Shown here piece after piece: positions 1-7,012 of a stretch of DNA of 35,156 nucleotides. The notes under the pieces are model-generated. The model saw nothing but the letters and a program-made list of their open reading frames with translations. It was not told where the DNA came from and ran no database searches. This DNA is from Alphaproteobacteria bacterium (GTDB lineage Bacteria; Pseudomonadota; Alphaproteobacteria; UBA9219). The position numbers and the translations under genes were made by a program. The number at the start of each line of letters is the position of its first letter. Position 1 is the stretch's first letter. The DNA lies in NCBI GenBank assembly GCA_013286365.1, contig JABDFY010000023.1, positions 1-35,156 on the forward strand. Direction: 5' to 3'.

Positions 1-2
1 AA

Positions 3-740
3 GTCTTTTTGTTATCATGGCGCCGGCAATATAAAAAGATTTACTGGCCAGCCCCAGCTAGGGCGGCTGAGTTTATGCTCTTCCCTATTCTGGCTGCCTA
101 TATAAAGGGCGTTAAGACTAGGACGAATGCGGCTATGAGAATTGATCAGTCCACAGATGCCCTGGCCAGATTTTTATGTCTCGGAAATCCCTCTGTTTCT
201 GACTTTTTGGCGCTCGATGATAGATGTATTTCAGATTTAGTTACGGAAGTCTCAACATGTGAAAACAGTCCCTCTCTTCAAAACCTTGCCCAGGGGCTTC
301 TGACGAATGATTTATATTCAAGTATCGGACTTGCAGCTTCGTTTAAAACCCCCAAGCTTCGTAGAGAATACAGGGAATATATAGCAGAAGCTGCCGAGGG
401 ACATAACTTAGAGCTTGATAGCGATGTGTTCTTTGATGAGAGTAAGCCGCGGGATGTCGGCATTGTTCCCGAGCCCCCATTTTCGGCTGCCGCGTTGGCC
501 AACATCATATTCGTTCGTGGACCATCGGGTAAACCTCAGCCAATACAACAATTATCCCATAAATTAAGAAATAAACCTCCGTTACAAGTTTTTTTCGTTC
601 ATACGGCTACCGCAGAAATTCATCATCAGGTGCTTTCCTGGACAAAAACATATTGTCGCAAGAAGGGGGTGTCTGCGCCTAACCGCCGCGCCACGAGAAG
701 CAATACAGTTCGTGCCGCAAAGTATTATGGCATGCAATAA
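3..740 (+). CDS. HD-domain phosphohydrolase (SAMHD1/YdhJ-like), C-terminal part, 5'-truncated by window
   Basis: The frame is open to the window edge, so the N-terminal HD metal-binding domain lies upstream and is not visible. What remains matches the C-terminal half of HD-superfamily dNTPase-like phosphohydrolases: a Tyr/Arg-rich stretch followed by a helix (AEFMLFPILAAYIKG), then the family's LDD motif (FLALDDRCISDLV), then a short helix ending in NLAQGLLTNDLYSSI, which sits where these enzymes have LArrLLxRxxfK. Family members hydrolyse nucleoside triphosphates or related phosphoesters in the cytoplasm. The Lys/Arg-rich tail (CRKKGVSAPNRRATRS) is probably disordered. The true start is unknown. 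The next same-strand gene is about 180 bp downstream, with no evident terminator between them. Confidence 0.6.
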   Translation, partial: VFLLSWRRQYKKIYWPAPARAAEFMLFPILAAYIKGVKTRTNAAMRIDQSTDALARFLCLGNPSVSDFLALDDRCISDLVTEVSTCENSPSLQNLAQGLLTNDLYSSIGLAASFKTPKLRREYREYIAEAAEGHNLELDSDVFFDESKPRDVGIVPEPPFSAAALANIIFVRGPSGKPQPIQQLSHKLRNKPPLQVFFVHTATAEIHHQVLSWTKTYCRKKGVSAPNRRATRSNTVRAAKYYGMQ

Positions 741-918
741 TGTTGATTTAGCTTGATTAACATTGACGTGTAATAAGTTAACCTCACTGCCAGGCAATGT
801 TAACGAGCCTAGAGCCTGAAAGAATATTATTTGAGAGATTTAACATAAGTCAAAACTTAGCTCGCCAATTTATGTCCTCAATGAGGCTCTCTAATATCGC
901 TCGAGGGGGGAAAATACA

Positions 919-1299
919 ATGGAAGTTGCCGTCAAGGATGTCGCACATGTTGAGGAATATGAACGCCTTTTTGAGCGCTATCTGGAGATATGCAACCAGG
1001 CCATAGAAAGAAACAAAGACAAATTTCCCTATATGGAAATCTGGAAAGCGCGCTGGAAAAACCTAAGTCATGAAGGCACGCTGCAATGTGCTGTCTTTGA
1101 TGACCGACCGAAGATTGTTTATACCTTGCAGCTAACCCAGGACATGAAAATCAAGATAATTGGAAAACAGAATGTTACGCCAGGTGATGCATGGCCATTT
1201 AAATACAGTTATCTAAAGCATGTTGTTGAAAATCCCAACGAGTACATTGAACATCCCGCCAGTTTGGACTGGGGATGGCTAGCTGATGTATTTGGATAG
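919..1299 (+). CDS. Hypothetical 126-aa protein
   Basis: No family was recognised. The start is supported by a purine-rich AGGGGGG about 10 nt upstream of the ATG. The protein is soluble, with an amphipathic N-terminal helix rich in Glu/Tyr (YERLFERYLEICNQAIERN), a conserved-looking Trp cluster (MEIWKARWKNL) and a C-terminal WGWLADVF. No signal peptide or membrane segment is visible. It ends two bases before the 3' end of the convergent Crp/Fnr-family gene, so the two transcripts must overlap. Function unknown. Confidence 0.55.
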   Translation: MEVAVKDVAHVEEYERLFERYLEICNQAIERNKDKFPYMEIWKARWKNLSHEGTLQCAVFDDRPKIVYTLQLTQDMKIKIIGKQNVTPGDAWPFKYSYLKHVVENPNEYIEHPASLDWGWLADVFG

Positions 1300-1300
1300 A

Positions 1301-2056
1301 TCACAGTTTTTCGGGCATGTACTTAATGGCAAGTGAGCCGTAGACGAACTTAACTAAACGCTCAACTTCGTTGATCTCAACACGCGTACCGCTAACTTTT
1401 AGACCTGTTTTTACTCTCAACACATTCAGGGCCCGGGAGAAAGTGGCGCTTTTCATGCCAAGGGTATAGGCAAGCAAAGCCTTATCGTAAGGTAAATGAA
1501 ATACAGCACTTTTCTTTTTGTCTCCCGTGCACAACCTTAGTAGGAAACAGCCAATACGCTGCGGAGCGCTTTGCATCGCATTAAGGGCTATCTCGTCATA
1601 ATTACGCCTGTGATGACGGGACATAGAGGATAACATCGTAAAGGCAAGCGAAGTACTTAGGCGTATTTGCTCTTTGAGCAAAGCTGATGGCAGGCTGAGA
1701 AGCTGTACATCTTCGATAACTTGAGCGCTGCTGGTATGACGATCATGTTCGAATATGGAACTTTCGCCCACCATATGGCCTGCTGTCAGCATATCGACAA
1801 CTGCCTCTTCGCCTTCTTGTGAGGTATGGAATAATTTTATCCAGCCGCTGCATATAATGTAAAAGAATTCAGCGGGTTCATCTTGAAGATACAAGACTTT
1901 ACCTTTTTTAAAGGCCCGCGGTTGGGCGGCATCATAAAAACAGGCAATATCCTTGTCAGCAAGGTTTGAAAACAGCGAAGCTCCTCTCAAGCAACCGAGA
2001 GAATACTCCTTGTGTCCGGATTCTTGTCCGGGGCAGCCCTTAGGATTGGCTTTCAT
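1301..2056 (-). CDS. Crp/Fnr-family transcriptional regulator
   Basis: A 251-aa reading from ATG 2056; the frame is open further, to a TTG at 2119. The N-terminal half is a cyclic-nucleotide-binding-type beta barrel (LFSNLADKDIACFYDAAQ, then GKVLYLQDEPAEFFYIICSG, then the GEEAVVDMLTAGHMVGE loop). A dimerisation helix follows, then a C-terminal winged helix whose recognition region is LGMKSATFSRALNVL. The TFSR core resembles DNR/FNR-type regulators more than CRP (RETVGR). Two Cys near the N-terminus (GCPGQ and LGCLRG) and one in IICSG are not the complete four-Cys FNR signature, so an oxygen-sensing Fe-S cluster is not supported. It is divergent from the CsbD stress operon. An FNR-type palindrome 66 bp upstream suggests autoregulation and control of that operon. 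Confidence 0.85.
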   Translation of the reverse strand: MKANPKGCPGQESGHKEYSLGCLRGASLFSNLADKDIACFYDAAQPRAFKKGKVLYLQDEPAEFFYIICSGWIKLFHTSQEGEEAVVDMLTAGHMVGESSIFEHDRHTSSAQVIEDVQLLSLPSALLKEQIRLSTSLAFTMLSSMSRHHRRNYDEIALNAMQSAPQRIGCFLLRLCTGDKKKSAVFHLPYDKALLAYTLGMKSATFSRALNVLRVKTGLKVSGTRVEINEVERLVKFVYGSLAIKYMPEKL

Positions 2057-2121
2057 CTGGCGCAGAGATACCACATCTAGCCCAAAGAGTCCTAATAAGT
2101 GTGGAGAGAGGCATATCAACT

Positions 2122-2135
2122 TTGACGAATGTCAA
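2122..2135. promoter_or_regulatory. FNR/FixK-type operator between crp/fnr-like gene and csbD-like gene
   Basis: TTGACGAATGTCAA is a perfect inverted repeat with TTGAC half-sites and a 4-nt spacer, the geometry of Crp/Fnr-superfamily sites (TTGAT-N4-ATCAA; FixK TTGA-N6-TCAA). It sits between the divergent regulator (ATG at 2056) and the CsbD gene (ATG at 2231), where it could serve both promoters. A second box with the same GAAT spacer lies at 2649-2662. Confidence 0.6.
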
Positions 2136-2230
2136 AACGAAAGTGCTTTATCAGTGTAAAGCCTTAATTTCTCTTTGCAATCTAACCGCTCAAAACGGCA
2201 ATAATTAACCTTTGTCACCAGGAGATATCT

Positions 2231-2467
2231 ATGAATAAGGATCAAATAGAAGGAAAATTTACTGAACTCAGTGGCAAAATCAAGGAGACATGGGGTCGTC
2301 TGAGTGATGATGATGTTGCGCTTTATGAAGGCAAGAGGGACCAATTTTTCGGTAAATTGCAAACGACTTACGGAATAGCTAAAGAAGATGCCCAAAAGCG
2401 TCTTGACGAGCTTGAGAAGTCATGTGGCTGGAAGTTGGGATCCGGAAGCACTGATAAGGCCGCTTAG
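2231..2467 (+). CDS. CsbD-family stress response protein
   Basis: A 78-aa protein opening with the CsbD hallmark MNKDQIEGKFTELSGKIKE, continuing with TWGRLSDDDVALYEGKRDQF and FGKLQTTYGIAKEDA. These are the usual charged helical repeats of this family, which is induced by general stress in many bacteria and whose molecular role is not established. The ATG has a good Shine-Dalgarno (AGGAG, 9 nt upstream). It is the first gene of the rightward stress/envelope run and is followed by a Rho-independent terminator, so it may be transcribed alone at high level. Divergent from the Crp/Fnr-family gene, with which it shares the palindromic operator. Confidence 0.9.
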   Translation: MNKDQIEGKFTELSGKIKETWGRLSDDDVALYEGKRDQFFGKLQTTYGIAKEDAQKRLDELEKSCGWKLGSGSTDKAA

Positions 2468-2532
2468 AGACTGATTGAACCTATCCGAATTACTCTCGTA
2501 CGCTAAAAACTTATTTATACCTATCGATTGGG

Positions 2533-2564
2533 AAACACCGTCCTCCATGGGGCGGTGTTTTTCA
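2533..2564 (+). terminator. Rho-independent terminator after csbD-like gene
   Basis: AAACACCG (2533-2540) pairs with CGGTGTTT (2553-2560), followed by further T residues. The stem is 8 bp with additional C/G pairing in the loop. It lies 66 bp after the CsbD stop. Confidence 0.8.
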
Positions 2565-2641
2565 CTTTCTCGACAAGCTCAGATCGAAATTAATTTTGAT
2601 TTAGAAGAATCTAAAAAATCTAGAACAGAATCATAAATTGA

Positions 2642-2662
2642 TCATCAATTGATGAATATCAA
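2642..2662. promoter_or_regulatory. Second FNR-type box overlapping a 14-bp palindrome
   Basis: TTGATGAATATCAA at 2649-2662 is a perfect TTGAT-N4-ATCAA FNR consensus. It overlaps a second perfect palindrome, TCATCAATTGATGA (2642-2655). It lies about 75 bp upstream of the ATG at 2736, a position suited to an activator site. The spacer (GAAT) is the same as in the 2122 site. Confidence 0.6.
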
Positions 2663-2735
2663 ATTGAGGCCGAGATAGAAGAGTACCAGTAGCGTGTTCG
2701 GAGAATCTCTTCCGATCCAACCAGTAGGCCCTCTT

Positions 2736-3023
2736 ATGAATACACTTACAAAATCAGATATTATAAAGTCAGAACGATCTGGCGCTTCGTACCAAGCAGT
2801 CACGGAAAGTTATGAAGGCGATAAGTTTCGCCGTATCGGCAAGATCCGTGCCGTGACCCTTGATCAAAATTTGGCCAATACAGATCAGATATTTGGTTTG
2901 GCAAAGGCTGCTCAAGAATCGATCGAAAAAGTATTTGGCATCACGGCGCATGATATACAACTTGAACGCGACCGGAAATCTTATGAGCTAAAAACAATTT
3001 TTCAACTATTGCCGGTAAAATAA
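2736..3023 (+). CDS. Hypothetical 95-aa protein
   Basis: No family was recognised. The frame is open from a GTG at 2694, but the ATG at 2736 (MNTLTKSDIIKSERSG) is preferred because it begins the ordered-looking part; neither start has a strong Shine-Dalgarno. The middle has a beta-like segment (FRRIGKIRAVTLDQ) and a helix (IFGLAKAAQESIEKVFGI); the tail (YELKTIFQLLPV) is beta-like. It is cytosolic by lack of signals. The FNR-type box upstream suggests it is a regulated member of the stress run. Confidence 0.55.
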   Translation: MNTLTKSDIIKSERSGASYQAVTESYEGDKFRRIGKIRAVTLDQNLANTDQIFGLAKAAQESIEKVFGITAHDIQLERDRKSYELKTIFQLLPVK

Positions 3024-3098
3024 TTAAATATATCCCAAGATGAATTTTAGGCGCCGCCAGAATTCAGATAGTCATCAAGTATCGTAAGGAGAAATATA

Positions 3099-3251
3099 GT
3101 GGCCCTCATAATAGCAATTATTCTTGCCCTATTGCTTGTCGGTACGGCGCCTGTCTGGCCGCATAGCATTCATTGGGGCTACTACCCGAGCGGCAGTTTA
3201 GGTCTGTTGCTGACGATATTCATAATCTATCTCGTGCTGCAACGTGCCTAG
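3099..3251 (+). CDS. DUF3309-family membrane microprotein
   Basis: A 50-aa protein from a GTG start with a good AAGGAG Shine-Dalgarno. It shows the DUF3309 pattern: a hydrophobic first segment (ALIIAIILALLLVGTAPVWP), a short aromatic linker containing HSIHWGYYPSG, then a second hydrophobic segment (LGLLLTIFIIYLVL) and a short polar end. Two membrane spans with a WPHS...WGYYPSG loop are characteristic of this family, common in Proteobacteria and of unknown function. It sits among other envelope genes. Confidence 0.8.
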   Translation: MALIIAIILALLLVGTAPVWPHSIHWGYYPSGSLGLLLTIFIIYLVLQRA

Positions 3252-3323
3252 CCGTCCTTGATGCAGGAAATTTTTGCGGCATCGACACATTTAAATTCGT
3301 TAAGACAACTCAAAGGAAATACC

Positions 3324-4070
3324 ATGAAATATCCATTTGCAACCATGACGGCGCTAGGCCTCCTGGTAAGTAGTGCCACGGCAGCTTATGCCTCGAACAG
3401 TCATGTAGAAAGTGCACTTGCAGGACAAGGTGAGCTTTCTGTGTTCTATCAGGCGCTTCTCAATACAGGTGTTGCCAATGAGCTCAACGAAAACACGGAG
3501 TACACTGTATTTGCTCCAACCAATGCAGCCTTTACCGAAATCCAGCCTAAGAATTATCCTTGCTTTTATTCAATGCAATGCAGGGCCGATGTTGCCGCCA
3601 TATTGCGCAACCACATTGTACCTAGAAACGAGACCATAAGCCGCTTCGCCAAATGGGGTGGAGAAATACCAACCATCGGCAAGAACCGTCTTGATGTCGA
3701 AGAACCCTTTAAAGATGAATATACGGTTGATGGACATCGCGTACTTTATCTCGATGAAAGTAACAGTAAATTTTCAGGTAATGAGGTCAGCCTTTATAAG
3801 ATCGATGGTGTGATCGCCAGTGACCAAGAGTTAAATGCATTCCATGGCCAACCTTACGCGGGCATGCCAGGCACAATAACGCAAAAGACAGTTACGACTT
3901 ACCGTACACCGGTTATGTATCAATCTAACGACGCAGCTGTTTCAGACGGCCACATGATACCCGGCGGCTATTCCGGTATTTCAACCACCAATACGGCGCC
4001 AAACGAATCTTGGGACCCAGATGATGATATTGAAACAACGACCGTAACGCACACGACCGTAACGCAATAA
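3324..4070 (+). CDS. Fasciclin (FAS1)-domain secreted protein
   Basis: A 248-aa protein. The ATG at 3324 with AAAGGA upstream is chosen because it opens a signal peptide (hydrophobic core TALGLLVSSATA, cleavage near AYA-S); earlier in-frame codons would bury it. One FAS1 domain follows: the H1 box is TVFAPTNAAF (residues 61-70), preceded by LLNTGVANELNENTEY, with the late KIDGVIAS box near residue 165. A two-Cys insertion (NYPCFYSMQCRA) could form a periplasmic disulfide. The last 60 residues are Thr/Ser/Pro-rich and end in threonine-valine repeats, probably unstructured. FAS1 domains mediate adhesion or matrix contacts. It lies 11 bp before the OmpA gene, so cotranscription is likely. Confidence 0.85.
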   Translation: MKYPFATMTALGLLVSSATAAYASNSHVESALAGQGELSVFYQALLNTGVANELNENTEYTVFAPTNAAFTEIQPKNYPCFYSMQCRADVAAILRNHIVPRNETISRFAKWGGEIPTIGKNRLDVEEPFKDEYTVDGHRVLYLDESNSKFSGNEVSLYKIDGVIASDQELNAFHGQPYAGMPGTITQKTVTTYRTPVMYQSNDAAVSDGHMIPGGYSGISTTNTAPNESWDPDDDIETTTVTHTTVTQ

Positions 4071-4081
4071 AGGAATATAAA

Positions 4082-4753
4082 ATGAAACATCTTGGTAAAA
4101 GAATAATTGTGTTGTCCGGGCTCGTTTTAATGAGCTCGACCGGCATGGCACAAGCTGATGCAACCTATCATGCCATTGTGCATGATACGGAAAACCAAGT
4201 TGTCCATAGCACCGACGGCAACTGTGTGCGCACCAAATGGATGACTGATCAGGGGGCTTGTGCTCCGCAGGGTGTCGTGCAGGAACAACCGGTTATCCAA
4301 CAAGTTGTGCAAAAAACGGTTGTTGTTCCGCCACCCCAAGTGCGCACCGCGGACAAATTGACGCAAGATGAACGCACGGTATATTTTAAGTTTAACCGCT
4401 CTGCCTTAACGCCTGAAGGCAAACAACGTCTAGATACACTAGCCAGCGTTCTTAAGGCTGATCAAAGTGTAAAAGACGCAAAGATTGTAGGTTATGCCGA
4501 CCGCATTGGCAGCATATCCTATAATGAAAAACTTTCGCAAAATCGTGCCAAGGTTGTGCGCGATTATCTGATCGCGAATGGCTACACGAACGCGAGCGTA
4601 ACAGAAACGCGTTGGGTTGGAAAATCTGAGCCTACCACGAACTGCACATCCAATGAGAAACGCACAAAATTAATCGAGTGTTTGCAGAACGATCGTCGTG
4701 TCGAGGTTGAGATCGACTATATTCAAGTCGGTCAAATGTCTGATGCGCGCTGA
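4082..4753 (+). CDS. OmpA-family peptidoglycan-binding outer-membrane/periplasmic protein
   Basis: A 223-aa protein with a signal peptide (IIVLSGLVLMSSTGMAQA) and a linker with Gln/Val/Pro repeats. The OmpA C-terminal domain spans about residues 95-215: YFKFNRSALTPEGKQRLDTL, then IVGYADRIGS with the peptidoglycan-binding Asp, then YNEKLSQNRAKVVRDYLI, and finally NDRRVEVEIDY. The Asp and Arg of the NxxLSxxRAxxV motif are in place, so diaminopimelate binding is expected. There is no N-terminal beta barrel; this is the short periplasmic form. Two Cys in the domain (NCTS...IEC) could form a disulfide. AAGGA precedes the ATG. Confidence 0.9.
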   Translation: MKHLGKRIIVLSGLVLMSSTGMAQADATYHAIVHDTENQVVHSTDGNCVRTKWMTDQGACAPQGVVQEQPVIQQVVQKTVVVPPPQVRTADKLTQDERTVYFKFNRSALTPEGKQRLDTLASVLKADQSVKDAKIVGYADRIGSISYNEKLSQNRAKVVRDYLIANGYTNASVTETRWVGKSEPTTNCTSNEKRTKLIECLQNDRRVEVEIDYIQVGQMSDAR

Positions 4754-4782
4754 TCTATCATAATCAAAACAGGTAAGCAGCC

Positions 4783-5022
4783 ATGTTAATCCCCCATAAG
4801 TTTATAAAAATCTGCTCTGTATCCGCCTTAACGTTATTGTTGGCGGCCTGTGGTACCGATCCTGGCGATCGCGCTCTGAGCGGAGCCGGAATAGGTGCTG
4901 GCGTTGGTGTAGGCGCCGCAGTCCTTGGTGCACCTCTTATTCCAGCACTCTTAGTTGGTGGCGCTGTTGGCGCTGCGACAGGTGCCGCAACAAGTCCTAA
5001 ACAGATCGATTTAGATAAATGA
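4783..5022 (+). CDS. Small glycine-zipper lipoprotein
   Basis: A 79-aa protein with a lipoprotein signal peptide (SVSALTLLLAACG; lipobox LAAC, modified Cys near residue 23). After the Cys comes a Gly/Ala-rich glycine zipper (GAGIGAGVGVGAAVLG, then VGGAVGAATGAATS), typical of small outer-membrane-associated proteins that insert or oligomerise in membranes. AGGTAAG precedes the ATG. Only 29 bp separate it from the OmpA gene. Confidence 0.8.
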   Translation: MLIPHKFIKICSVSALTLLLAACGTDPGDRALSGAGIGAGVGVGAAVLGAPLIPALLVGGAVGAATGAATSPKQIDLDK

Positions 5023-5091
5023 GAACAATACGGATATTTTATGACGCTACGCATACTTTAAATGTCACGCCTGAATGTGGAGATTGAAAAG

Positions 5092-5337
5092 ATGGATAAA
5101 ATGACCAAAGGACTTATGGTTTTTGTGGCCGTAATTGTCGCCGGCATCCTTGTATTCGGCGTACTCACCATGCGAGATCAGCGCAGCGTTGGTCAAAAGA
5201 TAGATGATGCAGTTCAAGCTTTGCCAGAAGGTCCTGATAAAGCCGAACGGCAGTTAGAAGACCGTACGCCTGGCCAAAAACTTGGCGATGCTGTCAAAGA
5301 TACCGGCGACAAGATTAAAGATAATACAAATCCGTAA
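5092..5337 (+). CDS. Single-span membrane protein with duplicated GQKxxDAV motif
   Basis: An 81-aa protein. The ATG at 5092 is chosen over 5062 because GGAG lies 10 nt upstream and the membrane span then begins near the N-terminus (LMVFVAVIVAGILVFGVLT). The soluble part repeats a short motif: VGQKIDDAVQ and PGQKLGDAVKDTGDKIKD. Such repeats occur in small membrane proteins annotated as stress-associated. The product is probably anchored in the inner membrane with a highly charged tail. Exact role unknown. Confidence 0.6.
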   Translation: MDKMTKGLMVFVAVIVAGILVFGVLTMRDQRSVGQKIDDAVQALPEGPDKAERQLEDRTPGQKLGDAVKDTGDKIKDNTNP

Positions 5338-5371
5338 TTCATGTTGAGAAACGTAAGCTAAAGGAAAAAAG

Positions 5372-5461
5372 ATGAAAGCCTGGTTCACCCCACCTCTTGT
5401 AATCCCAATTGTATTTCTTGTCGCCATTATGGTGACTTGGTGTATTCGGTCAAACGGATGA
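5372..5461 (+). CDS. 29-aa membrane microprotein
   Basis: A very short gene with a good AAAGGA Shine-Dalgarno. The product is one hydrophobic helix (PPLVIPIVFLVAIMVTWCI) with a short polar end (RSNG). Its TGA overlaps the ATG of the next gene (ATGA at 5458-5461), the classic arrangement for translational coupling, which supports it being real. Confidence 0.55.
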   Translation: MKAWFTPPLVIPIVFLVAIMVTWCIRSNG

Positions 5462-5772
5462 CATATATATCGAGCCATTCATTAGAGAAGCCCCCTAGTC
5501 ATAGAAACATGCCTGTTTTAAACGTTCCCATTGCCCCCATCCGCTACCAAGCCGTTGCCATGGAACTGGCCGTCCATTTTGATGGACAATATGTTGAGAT
5601 GCACATTCTCTCGGATACCGGAAAAACAATTTCTGTTGTGTGTAATAACGATTCTATCTTTTCAATAAAGCGACATATTGAACAAATTGGTAGGTTGTGT
5701 CCGGAAATTTCAACCTGGAAAGTCTCTAAGGATAAAGAAAATAGAGGCGATGGTGAAACGTCGCCCGCTTGA
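5458..5772 (+). CDS. Hypothetical 104-aa protein, translationally coupled
   Basis: Starts at the ATG overlapping the stop of the microprotein upstream; an internal ATG at 5509 (MPVLNVPIAPIRYQAVAM) is a possible alternative. The core reads as a small beta sheet (MELAVHFDGQYVEMHILSDT, then ISVVCNNDSIFSIKRHIEQI) and a charged tail. No family was recognised and there is no signal peptide. The next small frame overlaps its 3' end. Confidence 0.5.
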   Translation: MTYISSHSLEKPPSHRNMPVLNVPIAPIRYQAVAMELAVHFDGQYVEMHILSDTGKTISVVCNNDSIFSIKRHIEQIGRLCPEISTWKVSKDKENRGDGETSPA

Positions 5773-5902
5773 TGCCGTCCTGTGGAAAGGCTGGCTTTTA
5801 AAACCAAACCACAAGGCAACGCAGACGATTAAAATAGCCATCGTTTGGAGCGCGTTGCTGGCAAGCGATGATGTCAAAGATGTCAAAGTAATGGCCAATT
5901 AA
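5750..5902 (+). CDS. 50-aa small protein, possible
   Basis: Starts at an ATG overlapping the end of the previous gene by 23 bp, with AGAGGCG just upstream. The product is basic at the N-terminus (MVKRRPLDAVLWKGWLLKPN) followed by a helix (TIKIAIVWSALLASDDVKDV). It is not recognisable by family. Its support is only the overlap arrangement and the Shine-Dalgarno, so it may be spurious. Confidence 0.35.
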   Translation: MVKRRPLDAVLWKGWLLKPNHKATQTIKIAIVWSALLASDDVKDVKVMAN

Positions 5903-5907
5903 TTATT

Positions 5908-5929
5908 CTGAGTATTTTTAAATACTCAG
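5908..5929. terminator. Hairpin ending the small-gene run, possible terminator
   Basis: CTGAGTATTT (5908-5917) is the exact complement of AAATACTCAG (5920-5929), separated by 2 nt. A T-run (ATTTTTG) follows after six bases. It may terminate the upstream operon or act as a protein-binding palindrome. The rest of 5930-6075 is AT-rich, with a further small inverted repeat TGCCG-AGA-CGGCA at 6031-6043, and probably holds the promoter of the next gene. Confidence 0.5.
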
Positions 5930-6075
5930 ACGAATTTTTGTGTTCATAAGTATTTATTCATATATATCAAAGTATATTTTCAACAAACACTAATAAATAC
6001 ATTGTAATTCATTTGTTGGGCGCCCATATATGCCGAGACGGCAAATCATTGCCGCCCTACCGATGAGGTACTCCA

Positions 6076-6225
6076 ATGTCACAATCACCAACTCAGCCTA
6101 ATCCATCACCTGAGCAGAATAAGAACGCACCTTTGCCCTCAACTGCAGCTCCACAAACGGATGCTCAGAAAGAGGAAGCAGCAAAAAAGGCTCAGGCAGC
6201 GACCAGTAGTTCGATTAAGTCATAA
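6076..6225 (+). CDS. 49-aa Pro/Gln/Ala/Lys-rich disordered protein
   Basis: ATG with GAGGTA 6 nt upstream. The composition is biased: an N-terminal half rich in Pro, Gln, Ser and Asn (MSQSPTQPNPSPEQNKNAP) and a C-terminal Ala/Lys helix (AQKEEAAKKAQAATSS). There is no signal or hydrophobic segment. It is likely intrinsically disordered, as in stress-induced hydrophilic proteins; the function is unknown. Confidence 0.5.
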   Translation: MSQSPTQPNPSPEQNKNAPLPSTAAPQTDAQKEEAAKKAQAATSSSIKS

Positions 6226-6246
6226 GTCATAAGACATCTGCATGGG

Positions 6247-6264
6247 GGAAGCTGAAAAGCTTCC
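6247..6264 (+). terminator. Short GC-rich hairpin between small genes
   Basis: GGAAGC-TGAAAA-GCTTCC lies 22 bp after the stop of the 49-aa gene. There is no T-run of terminator length, so it is a weak terminator or an mRNA-stabilising hairpin. Confidence 0.4.
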
Positions 6265-6302
6265 TTCCGTGCAAGATGATGAACATAATAATGGAGAGAG
6301 CT

Positions 6303-6515
6303 ATGCCCACATCACAAGCCAAACCCTCAAATAGCGCAAATGCCGATCATCATATGAAGGCAGCCGAATGCTGCGATAAAGCCGCCGAAGAACATCGCCA
6401 TGCAGCCAAAAGTAGTACAGGTGGTGACCAAAAGAAGTCCGCAGATCACGCAAAGAAAGCCCAGGAACATTGCTCGAAAGCGCAAGATCACAGTAAACAG
6501 GCGAAAGCAGCCTAA
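6303..6515 (+). CDS. His/Ala/Lys-rich repeat protein
   Basis: A 70-aa protein. The start at 6303 is chosen for the GGAGAG 7 nt upstream. It is made of helical AxxHxxAA-type repeats (DHHMKAAECCDKAAEEHRHA, then DHAKKAQEHCSKAQDHSKQA) with regularly spaced His and three Cys. This resembles a widespread family of small proteins rich in HHxKAAEHHxxAAxHH repeats found near stress genes. Metal binding through His/Cys is plausible but inferred from composition only. Confidence 0.6.
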   Translation: MPTSQAKPSNSANADHHMKAAECCDKAAEEHRHAAKSSTGGDQKKSADHAKKAQEHCSKAQDHSKQAKAA

Positions 6516-6576
6516 ATACTCAAGTAATAGACAACGGGGCAATTCTTAAAATCAACCAGCGAGAAGAGATTTAAAA

Positions 6577-6891
6577 ATGAATAAAGATCTAGACCTTACA
6601 AAACTTCTCGCTGTGGCCCTGCTGACGATATGTCTCACATCTTGTGCCATGTTCGAAGGTCGCGAAACTGCTGGTCAATATGTCGATGACACGACGATAA
6701 CAAGTAAAGTTAAAGCCGATATTCTCGATGACCCCTCGCTGAAGGTACTGCAGATCAATGTCGAGACTATGCAAGGTGTCGTTCAATTAAGCGGATTTGT
6801 CGATTCGCAATCTAGCGATGCCAGGGCCGTAGCCATTGCTGATCGCGTTCATGGCGTAAGATCGGTTAAAGACGATCTTGTCGTGAGATAA
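6577..6891 (+). CDS. BON-domain lipoprotein (OsmY-like)
   Basis: A 104-aa protein with a lipoprotein signal (LLAVALLTICLTSCAMF; lipobox LTSC) and one BON domain: YVDDTTITSKVKADILDD, VLQINVETMQGVVQLSGFV, and VHGVRSVKDDLVV. The conserved Gly of the VxLxGxV strand is present. BON proteins bind phospholipid and support outer-membrane integrity under osmotic stress. GAGAAGAG precedes the ATG. It is the last gene of the envelope-stress run; no clear terminator was seen in the 120 bp after it. Confidence 0.88.
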   Translation: MNKDLDLTKLLAVALLTICLTSCAMFEGRETAGQYVDDTTITSKVKADILDDPSLKVLQINVETMQGVVQLSGFVDSQSSDARAVAIADRVHGVRSVKDDLVVR

Positions 6892-7012
6892 GCAAGTACC
6901 AAGGAGAAACGTCTGAGCAGATAAGATTCATTTTTGAATATTCTCATAGCTCGCTTTGACTAATTATAAAATGAGAGACGTGTCGATTTTTTCTTAAGTC
7001 ATGAACCCATCA

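Noticed and set aside
797..1006. A 69-codon plus-strand frame overlapping the 126-aa gene
   Set aside because: It has no ribosome site and overlaps a frame with a strong one (AGGGGGG before 919).
1301..2056. Assigning oxygen-sensing FNR to the Crp/Fnr-family protein
   Set aside because: The four-Cys ligand pattern is not complete; only the DNA-binding helix and boxes are FNR/DNR-like.
2694..2735. GTG start for the 95-aa gene
   Set aside because: No ribosome site; the ATG at 2736 begins the structured part.
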